Under the pieces are notes generated by a model that was given only the letters and a program-made list of their open reading frames with translations, was not told the origin of the DNA and did not search any database. From Brevundimonas sp. UBA7534 (GTDB lineage Bacteria > Pseudomonadota > Alphaproteobacteria > Caulobacterales > Caulobacteraceae), in the NCBI RefSeq assembly GCF_002479325.1, contig NZ_DLMO01000110.1, positions 1-12,741 on the forward strand: a stretch of DNA of 12,741 nucleotides. Reading direction: 5' to 3'. Shown piece by piece: positions 7,543 through 12,741 of this stretch. A program made the position numbers and the translations under genes. Each line of letters begins with the position of its first letter. The stretch's first letter is position 1.

Positions 7543-8247
7543 TTGGCGAACATCACTCTGGTCGACGACGACGAGAACATCGTGGCCTCCGTTTCGCTGG
7601 CGCTGGAAAGCCACGGTCACAAGATCACCGCCTACCACGACGGCGCCTCCGGGCTGGCGGCCCTGGAGAGCACGCCGCCGGACCTGGCCATCCTCGACGT
7701 CAAGATGCCGCGCATGGATGGGATGGAGGTGCTGCGTCGCCTGCGTCAGACCTCGCAGATTCCGGTCATCATGCTGACCTCCAAGGACGAGGAGATCGAC
7801 GAGATCCTGGGGTTCAACCTCGGCGCGGACGACTATATCCACAAGCCCTTCAGCCAGCGCCTGCTGATCGAACGGGTCAAGGCGCTGCTGCGTCGGACCG
7901 GCGCCGACGGCGGCGAGGCCGAGCCGTCGGCCGACATTTCCGGCAAGGCGATCAAGCGCGGCAAGCTGACCATGGACCCGGCGCGCCACGAGAGCACCTG
8001 GGACGGAAAGCCGGTCAAGCTGACCGTTACCGAGTTTCTTCTTCTTCAGGCCCTGGCCCAGCGTCCCGGCTTCGTGAAGAGCCGCGACAACCTGATGGAC
8101 GCCGCCTACGACGATCAGGTCTATGTCGACGACCGCACCATCGACAGCCACGTGAAGCGGATGCGCAAGAAGTTCCGCGTGGTTGATCCCGAGTTCGACG
8201 CGATCGAGACCCTGTATGGCGTCGGCTACCGCTACCGCGAAAGCTGA
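7543..8247 (+). CDS. chvI: Response regulator ChvI (OmpR/PhoB family)
   Basis: This is the DNA-binding response regulator of the ChvG-ChvI system, which in alphaproteobacteria controls responses to acid, osmotic and envelope stress. The 234-residue protein has a receiver domain (1-118) with acidic pocket DDD at 8-10, phospho-acceptor Asp52 in LDVKMP, Thr79 in MLTSKD and Lys101 in HKPF. A short linker leads to a winged-helix domain (about 135-234) with the recognition region VDDRTIDSHVKRMRKKF and wing TLYGVGYRYRES. It starts with TTG, chosen because MANITLVDDDENIV is the family N terminus and AGGAG precedes it. It is the first gene of chvI-chvG-hprK-EIIA-ptsH, and its end overlaps chvG by 32 bp. 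The chvI name rests on both sequence and this diagnostic gene order. Confidence 0.95.
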   Translation: MANITLVDDDENIVASVSLALESHGHKITAYHDGASGLAALESTPPDLAILDVKMPRMDGMEVLRRLRQTSQIPVIMLTSKDEEIDEILGFNLGADDYIHKPFSQRLLIERVKALLRRTGADGGEAEPSADISGKAIKRGKLTMDPARHESTWDGKPVKLTVTEFLLLQALAQRPGFVKSRDNLMDAAYDDQVYVDDRTIDSHVKRMRKKFRVVDPEFDAIETLYGVGYRYRES

Positions 8248-9847
8248 TCCCTCCGGGCGAGAGCCCGAGGACGACACGACGCCCCGCCGGCCGCGGTTCC
8301 GCTTCGGCGGGTCGCGGCTGGGCGGCTTCATCCTGGCGCTGAACCTCCTCAGCCTGCTAATTCTGTTCGGCGGGGCGCTGGCGTTGAACGAGTGGAACCG
8401 AGGGCTGGTCCAGGCCCGCCAGGAATCCCTCACAGTCCAGGCCGAGCTTCTGGCCAATGTGCTGGGCGAACTGGGCATCAGCCGCGGCATCCCCAGCCCG
8501 GAACTGGACCCGTACGAGGCCTCGGCCTGGCTACGGGACAATTTCGTACCGCAGGGTCAGCGGGTCCGGCTGTACGACATCAACGGCCTGCCGCTGATCG
8601 ACAGCTATCAGGTGACGGAGAACATTCCCGGCGAACCGTTGCCGGCGGCGCGCCCGGCGGGGTCGCCGCCGCCGAAGGGGCTGGACAAGCGCGCGGCCCG
8701 CCAGCAGGCCTTGACCGAGGAGTCGGATCGTCAGGTCCAGGCCGAGGTTGAACGCGCGCTGGCGGGCGAACCCCAGGCCACAGTACGGCGCAACGAGGAG
8801 GGGGAGCGGGTGGTTTCCGTTTCCCTGCCCATCCGGCACGTGCGTCAGGTTCTCGGCGTGCTGACGCTGGAAGCCGGCAACGTCGACGAAATCCTTGCGG
8901 CGCAGCGCGGCGCCCTGGTGCCCTTCGCCCTGGTGGCGCTGGGGGTCAACCTGCTGGCGTCATTGCTGCTCCACCTGTTCGTGGCGCGGCCGATCCTTCG
9001 CCTGTCGGCGGCGGCGGATCAGGTCAAGCTGCAGCGGGCGCGCGCCATCTCGCTGCCCGACCTGGAGGAGCGGCGCGACGAAATCGGCGACTTGGCCCGC
9101 TCGCTGGAGTCGATGACCGACACCCTGTCCACGCGGATGGACGCGATCGAGCGGTTCGCCGCGGACGTGTCGCACGAGATCAAGAATCCGCTGACGTCGA
9201 TCCGTTCGGCGCTGGAGACCTTGCCCCTGGTCAAGACGGAAGATCAGCGCGACCGGCTGACGGCCCTGCTGCAGCAGGACGTGCGTCGTCTGGACCGGCT
9301 CATCACCGACATTTCCAACGCCTCGCGACTGGACGCCGAACTGTCGCGCGACCGCCCTCGTCCGGTCGACATGAACCGGCTGATCGCCGATATCGTCGGT
9401 GTTTACGAGACCACCGCCAAGCCGGGCGACATCCCGGTGGTGCTGACGACGACCGAGGCCGCCATGCGGGTCATGGGGCGCGACGGGCCGCTGGGCCAGG
9501 TGGTGCGCAACCTGATCGACAACGCCCGGTCCTTCAGCCCGCCCGGCGGCGCCGTCGCCGTGACGCTGCAGGATATGGAAGACGAGCTGCCGGTCCGCAT
9601 CCGGGTCGAGGATGACGGCCCCGGCATACCGCCCGACAATCTGGAGACGGTGTTCGAGCGCTTCTACACATCCCGGCCCAAGGGGGCGGCGTTCGGCTCG
9701 AACTCCGGGTTGGGCCTGTCGATTGTGCGACAGATCGTGGAGGCGCACGGCGGGCGCGTCTGGGCGGAGAACCGCAGGGACGAGACTGACCGCGTCATGG
9801 GCGCCCGTTTCGAGATCGCCCTGCCCGGCGTCGGGCGACGGCCATGA
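8216..9847 (+). CDS. chvG: Sensor histidine kinase ChvG (ExoS-type)
   Basis: This is the inner-membrane histidine kinase partner of ChvI, 543 residues from the ATG at 8216. A basic cytoplasmic N terminus precedes TM1 (about 34-58). The periplasmic sensor region (about 60-232) includes a Pro-rich stretch near 142-155. TM2 (about 233-256) leads into a HAMP domain ending around EERRDEIGDLARSLESM. HisKA carries FAADVSHEIKNPLTSIRSAL with phospho-acceptor His320. The ATPase domain has NLIDNA (432-437), DDGPGI (466-471), the FERFY segment and SGLGLSIV (497-504). The start lies 32 bp inside chvI in another frame, since there is no later good start before TM1; a TTG at 8183 is possible but less likely. 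The stop shares ATGA with hprK. In rhizobia this kinase is held off by periplasmic ExoR; no exoR is in the window. Confidence 0.95.
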   Translation: MASATATAKADPSGREPEDDTTPRRPRFRFGGSRLGGFILALNLLSLLILFGGALALNEWNRGLVQARQESLTVQAELLANVLGELGISRGIPSPELDPYEASAWLRDNFVPQGQRVRLYDINGLPLIDSYQVTENIPGEPLPAARPAGSPPPKGLDKRAARQQALTEESDRQVQAEVERALAGEPQATVRRNEEGERVVSVSLPIRHVRQVLGVLTLEAGNVDEILAAQRGALVPFALVALGVNLLASLLLHLFVARPILRLSAAADQVKLQRARAISLPDLEERRDEIGDLARSLESMTDTLSTRMDAIERFAADVSHEIKNPLTSIRSALETLPLVKTEDQRDRLTALLQQDVRRLDRLITDISNASRLDAELSRDRPRPVDMNRLIADIVGVYETTAKPGDIPVVLTTTEAAMRVMGRDGPLGQVVRNLIDNARSFSPPGGAVAVTLQDMEDELPVRIRVEDDGPGIPPDNLETVFERFYTSRPKGAAFGSNSGLGLSIVRQIVEAHGGRVWAENRRDETDRVMGARFEIALPGVGRRP

Positions 9848-10272
9848 TCGGCGATCCGCCCGTCCATGCCTCGACCGTCGCGATCCGGCGCCGGGGCGAA
9901 TGGGCCGGCGTGGCGATACTGGGGCCGTCGGGGGCGGGAAAGAGCGACCTGGCGCTGCGGTTGATCGGGCGGGGCTGGCGGCTGGTCAGCGACGACTACA
10001 CCCGGATGTGGGCTTCGGGCGGCGCCCTCTATGCGACGGCGCCGGAGCGGATCGCGGGTCGGATCGAGGCGCGCGGGGTCGGAATCGTGTCCGCCGCGAC
10101 ACGTCAGGTCAGCCGCGTCGTGCTCGCCGTCGCCCTGGTTCCCGAGGCCGTCGAACGCCTGCCCGAGCCGCAGTTCCGGCGTTTCGCGGGCATCGAGACG
10201 CCGGTTCTGGCATTGGATCCGCGGCCCGCGTCGGCGGTCGAGATGGTCGCAGCGGCCCTGGAAAGGGTTTGA
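9844..10272 (+). CDS. hprK: HPr kinase/phosphorylase, short alphaproteobacterial form
   Basis: HprK phosphorylates and dephosphorylates the regulatory serine of HPr. At 142 residues it has only the C-terminal catalytic half of the roughly 310-residue Firmicutes enzyme, as is normal in alphaproteobacteria. The Walker A motif GPSGAGKS is at 27-34, a Walker-B-like SDDYTR at 49-54, and RGVGIV (77-82) corresponds to the RGLGI signature in the catalytic core. The ATG overlaps the chvG stop as ATGA, so translation is coupled to the kinase. Its likely substrate, ptsH, is two genes downstream with an intact Ser47. Whether this short form has both kinase and phosphorylase activity cannot be told from sequence. 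Confidence 0.94.
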   Translation: MIGDPPVHASTVAIRRRGEWAGVAILGPSGAGKSDLALRLIGRGWRLVSDDYTRMWASGGALYATAPERIAGRIEARGVGIVSAATRQVSRVVLAVALVPEAVERLPEPQFRRFAGIETPVLALDPRPASAVEMVAAALERV

Positions 10273-10325
10273 ACCCGCGCGCAACGGGTCTATGACAGCC
10301 GCCTTGCGGTTCCGATCGGACGCGG

Positions 10326-10357
10326 CCGGACTCCCACTCGGTCGGGGGAACGTCCGG
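10326..10357 (+). promoter_or_regulatory. Strong leader stem-loop between hprK and the EIIA gene
   Basis: CCGGAC-TCCC (10326-10335) pairs with GGGA-AC-GTCCGG (10346-10357): ten base pairs with a 2-nt bulge (AC) and a 10-nt loop. It lies in the 123-bp gap that interrupts an otherwise tightly coupled operon. No T-run follows, so a classic terminator is unlikely; RNA processing or stability control is possible. CGTCC at 10351-10355 could instead pair with GGACG at 10371-10375, an alternative fold. Confidence 0.4.
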
Positions 10358-10395
10358 GGACGACGCTTCGGGACGGGGATGCGAGTGAAGTCCTT

Positions 10396-10800
10396 ATGAT
10401 CGGTCTGGTCATCGTCACCCACGGGGGCCTGGCCTCTGAGTTCCTTTCGGCGATGGAGCACGTGGTCGGCCCGCAGCGCGGCGTCGCGGCCATCTGCATC
10501 GGCCCGGAGGATGACATGGAGCGGCGCCGCCGCGACATCGTCGACGCCGCCGCCGCCGTGGACGACGGCGAGGGCGTCATCCTGCTGACCGACATGTTCG
10601 GCGGCACGCCGTCGAACCTGGCCATATCGGTGATGGAGCAGACCCGCGCCGAGGTCATCGCCGGCCTGAACCTGCCCATGCTGATCAAGCTGGCCAGCGT
10701 TCGCGGACGCGAGACGCTGGAGGCCTGCGTGGCCCATGCGCAGGACGCCGGGCGCAAATACATCTCGGTCGCCTCGTGGGTGCTCGCGGGCGACAAATGA
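10396..10800 (+). CDS. PTS mannose-type EIIA component (ManX/PtsM)
   Basis: This 134-residue protein is a stand-alone EIIA domain of the mannose family, a phosphate carrier that accepts a phosphoryl group from HPr. His9 in IVTHGGLASEF is the phosphorylation site, and LTDMFGGTPSNLA (64-76) is the conserved second motif. No EIIB, EIIC or EIID partner is present, so it probably acts in regulation rather than transport, as in the incomplete PTS of other alphaproteobacteria, where it is called manX or ptsM. The start is MIGLVIVTHG with a modest GAAG five bases upstream. A 123-bp gap with a strong hairpin separates it from hprK, while its stop overlaps the ptsH start as ATGA. Confidence 0.94.
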   Translation: MIGLVIVTHGGLASEFLSAMEHVVGPQRGVAAICIGPEDDMERRRRDIVDAAAAVDDGEGVILLTDMFGGTPSNLAISVMEQTRAEVIAGLNLPMLIKLASVRGRETLEACVAHAQDAGRKYISVASWVLAGDK

Positions 10801-11069
10801 GCACCTCGACCACGCTGAACATCTGCAATGCGCGCGGCCTGCACGCCCGCGCCTCGGCCAAGTTCGTCAAGCTGGCGTCCAGCTTCGACAGTGAGATCAA
10901 GGTCTCGCGCGACGGCGTGACGGTGGACGCCCGCTCGATCATGGGCTTGCTGATGCTCGGCGCGGGGATCGGCTGCGAAATCGATGTCGCGGCGGAAGGA
11001 CCGGATGCGCGGGAGGCCCTCGCCGCCCTGTCCGACCTGGTCGCCCGAAAGTTCGACGAGGACCAATAG
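10797..11069 (+). CDS. ptsH: Phosphocarrier protein HPr
   Basis: HPr is the small cytoplasmic phosphocarrier between enzyme I and EIIA proteins. The 90-residue length is normal. His16 in ARGLHARASAKFV is the enzyme I-dependent site, and Ser47 in DARSIMGLLMLGAG is the HprK-dependent regulatory site. Both sites are intact, so it can be both a carrier and an HprK target. The start codon overlaps the EIIA stop (ATGA). Enzyme I is not encoded nearby; in this group HPr is usually fed by the nitrogen-type enzyme I (PtsP) encoded elsewhere. It ends 27 bp from a convergent gene. Confidence 0.96.
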   Translation: MSTSTTLNICNARGLHARASAKFVKLASSFDSEIKVSRDGVTVDARSIMGLLMLGAGIGCEIDVAAEGPDAREALAALSDLVARKFDEDQ

Positions 11070-11102
11070 GCCTTCGCCAGCTCAGCGGTCGGCGCCCTAT
11101 TG
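11064..11102. terminator. Inverted repeat spanning the ptsH and convergent gene stops
   Basis: CAATAGG (11064-11070) and CCTATTG (11096-11102) are perfect 7-base arms separated by 25 bp. Each arm contains the CAA-TAG end of one of the two convergent genes. There is no T-run; it may act as a weak bidirectional terminator or simply reflect two genes both ending Gln-stop. Confidence 0.3.
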
Positions 11103-11585
11103 AACCGGCGTCTCGGGCGGGGCCTGGGGCGCGGGCTGAGCATCGGGCGCGGGGCGAGGGTTCGCCAGGGCGTGCAGCACGGTGCGGGCGATTAGATCAG
11201 GCATGGCGCGGATCTTGGCCCCGTTGTTGACCGCCTCGTCCCTGAGCGCCTGCGCGGCCTCGGCATCGGCCGCAGCGTCGGCTCGCGCATTGAGGAAGGC
11301 CTCGGCCGAGGCGGCCAGATCGTCCGCCTGAACCCGATAGGGCGCGATGATGGCCTCCTTGTCGCCGTCCGGCCAAGCCGCGACCAGTTCGTCCTGCATC
11401 CGCACCAGCCCGTCGCGCAGGGCGGTCGCCTTGGCTTCGATGGCCTGCTCCTCCGGCGACTTCTCGGCCGCGGCGGGAGCCGAGGCCTCGCTCGTGGTCG
11501 GCGAAGGTTCGGACTGCGCGTGGGCCGCAACGGGAAGGACGGCCAGCGCCAAGGCGCAACAGGCGGCGGACAGGGTGGGGCGCAT
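11097..11585 (-). CDS. Small exported protein of unknown function
   Basis: I do not recognise this 162-residue protein. It has a clear Sec signal peptide (MRPTLSAACC, hydrophobic core, cleavage expected after AHA at 21-23). A Ser/Thr/Ala/Glu-rich segment runs to about residue 45. A helical, alanine-rich domain spans about 45-142, containing MQDELVAAWPDGDKEAII and NNGAKIRAMPDLIARTVL. A Pro/Ala/Gln-rich tail ends it. It is probably periplasmic, and no catalytic motif is evident. The start is well supported by AGGAG (complement of 11593-11597), seven bases upstream. It lies 51 bp downstream of the glycosyltransferase on the same strand and may share its transcript, although the functions need not be linked. 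Confidence 0.85.
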   Translation of the reverse strand: MRPTLSAACCALALAVLPVAAHAQSEPSPTTSEASAPAAAEKSPEEQAIEAKATALRDGLVRMQDELVAAWPDGDKEAIIAPYRVQADDLAASAEAFLNARADAAADAEAAQALRDEAVNNGAKIRAMPDLIARTVLHALANPRPAPDAQPAPQAPPETPVQ

Positions 11586-11636
11586 ATGAAGGCTCCTGAT
11601 CTGGAGAACGCTTCTAGGCCCGACTCCGGCCTCGGC

Positions 11637-12741
11637 TCAAGCGCGAGCAGGCGGCGGCCGAAGGCGTGAGAACGGGCGCAGGGTGCGGTCGAAGTGCGGA
11701 TTGAAGCCGGGGTCGCGTCCAAAACGCTCGCCCCAGCGCGCCCACAGGATGGCGGAAGCGGCGTCTGCGCGCGCCTGACGCTCCGGATCGGTGTTGAAAC
11801 CCCGCGTCCGCGATTCCAGGTGGTAGAGGGTGGCGTAGGGATCGTAGAGCACGCGGAGCCCCTCGGCCTGGGCCCGCAGACACAGGTCCACGTCGTTGCC
11901 TTCGACCGGGAAACTGGCCGCGTCGAACCCGCCCAGGCGCCGAAAGGTCTCCGCCCGCACGGCCATGCAGGCGCCGGTCACGGCGACGGCCGAACGCAGC
12001 AGGCCGTGGCGGCCCAGGTAGCCGGGATCGCTCCCGGGCGCCCCGACGCCCTCATGGACCAGAAAGCCCTCTCGCTGTTCGCGCGCTACGAAGCCTGCAT
12101 GCTGGATCGCCCCGTCGCCATAGACCAGGCGGCACCCGACCACGCCGACCTCGGGCCGCATCGCCTGTGCGGCGAGTTCGTCCAGCCAGTCCGGGCTCAG
12201 CACGACGGTGTCGTTGTTCAGAAAGATGAGAACGTCGGCCTCCGTCTGAGCCGCCGCCAGATTGTTCATCAGCGCCCAATTGAACTCGCCTTGGTGGGGC
12301 AGGATGCGAGCGTGACCGCCGGCGGCCAGTTCCGACAGGTAGGCCAGGGTCTCCGGCTCTCGACTCTCGTGGTCGATGATCAGGATTTCGGCTTGGACGC
12401 TGTTTGATGCGGCGTGCGCCAGCACGCTGTCCACGCAGGGCCGCAGAAGGTCCAGCGCGTCTCGCGTGGGGATGATGATGGCCGCGCTCACCTGCGGCGC
12501 CGGGCGGCGCACGCGCACCGCGCCAGGGATGTCGGCGCCCAGGATGTCGGTTCGCGGCTCGGTCGGAAGGCCCAGGCGGCGCCGAACGCACTCTGACCAG
12601 GGCGCCAGGTCATCCTCGCGCGCGGGCGAAGACACCAGCACGCGCGGGACATGGGCGACGGCGGCGGCCGGCAGGGCCAACAGGGCGTCGGCTCCGCACA
12701 GGTCGCCCGCTTCGGGTTGCAGGCCCGCCCGATCCAGCGCC
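11637..12741 (-). CDS. Family 2 glycosyltransferase (rhamnosyltransferase-like), 5'-truncated by the window
   Basis: The frame is open through the right edge, giving 367 visible C-terminal residues; the true start lies outside the window. Visible residues about 85-300 form a GT-A domain: AAIIIPTRDALDLLRPCVDS, ILIIDHESREPETLAYL, the DxD-like LIFLNNDTVV (173-180), AVAVTGACMAVRAETFRRLG, the acidic catalytic segment VEGNDVDLCLR (279-289) and LYHLESRTRGFN. The preceding VAHVPRVLVSSP looks like the end of another domain (compare the HIPKVLYHWR junction in large two-domain GT2 enzymes of O-antigen and rhamnan synthesis), so the full protein is probably at least bimodular. It likely adds a sugar to a surface polysaccharide; the donor cannot be read from sequence. 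The exported-protein gene follows 51 bp downstream. Confidence 0.9.
   Translation of the reverse strand, partial: ALDRAGLQPEAGDLCGADALLALPAAAVAHVPRVLVSSPAREDDLAPWSECVRRRLGLPTEPRTDILGADIPGAVRVRRPAPQVSAAIIIPTRDALDLLRPCVDSVLAHAASNSVQAEILIIDHESREPETLAYLSELAAGGHARILPHQGEFNWALMNNLAAAQTEADVLIFLNNDTVVLSPDWLDELAAQAMRPEVGVVGCRLVYGDGAIQHAGFVAREQREGFLVHEGVGAPGSDPGYLGRHGLLRSAVAVTGACMAVRAETFRRLGGFDAASFPVEGNDVDLCLRAQAEGLRVLYDPYATLYHLESRTRGFNTDPERQARADAASAILWARWGERFGRDPGFNPHFDRTLRPFSRLRPPPARA

Noticed and set aside
10379..10399. Six-codon leader ORF (MRVKSL) ending at the EIIA start
   Set aside because: Its stop overlaps the EIIA ATG, which is attractive, but it has no properly spaced ribosome site and short ORFs like this arise often by chance.

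Overview
This is a GC-rich, gene-dense chromosomal stretch that most resembles Caulobacteraceae (Brevundimonas or Caulobacter type, Alphaproteobacteria). The reasons are the chvI-chvG-hprK-EIIA(Man)-HPr operon with the short alphaproteobacterial HprK, a Caulobacter-like housekeeping promoter (TTGCCCG-N14-GCTATAGG) before ahcY, and frequent GTG/TTG starts. The placement comes from gene content and motif recognition, not from a database search.

Layout. The window opens with the last 105 codons of priA (+). Convergent to it, on the minus strand, is a soluble globin-coupled chemoreceptor followed 35 bp downstream by a small exported FliL-like protein. Divergent from the chemoreceptor is ahcY (S-adenosylhomocysteine hydrolase), then 24 bp later a HI0933/YhiN-type flavoprotein, and after a 249-bp gap a small zf-TFIIB zinc-ribbon protein. 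A 572-codon minus-strand gene of unknown function converges on the zinc-ribbon gene. Divergent from the unknown gene is the five-gene regulatory operon chvI (response regulator, TTG start), chvG (sensor kinase), hprK, the mannose-type EIIA gene and ptsH. Convergent to ptsH are a small exported protein and a family 2 glycosyltransferase that runs off the right edge.

Function. The centre of the window is the ChvG-ChvI envelope/acid-stress two-component system, translationally coupled to a regulatory PTS branch. HprK should phosphorylate HPr on Ser47, while His16 of HPr passes phosphate to His9 of EIIA. No sugar permease or enzyme I is encoded here. In rhizobia, as I remember it, ahcY lies directly after this operon; here it is a few kb upstream with its own control region, which holds a perfect 18-bp palindrome consistent with an SAH-responsive (SahR-like) operator.

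I see no tRNA, rRNA, CRISPR, insertion sequence, prophage or clear recent transfer. Most of the window is ordinary core genome. The points most worth following are the ahcY palindrome, the unrecognised 572-aa protein next to chvI, the oxygen-chemoreceptor/FliL-like pair, and the leader hairpin between hprK and the EIIA gene.
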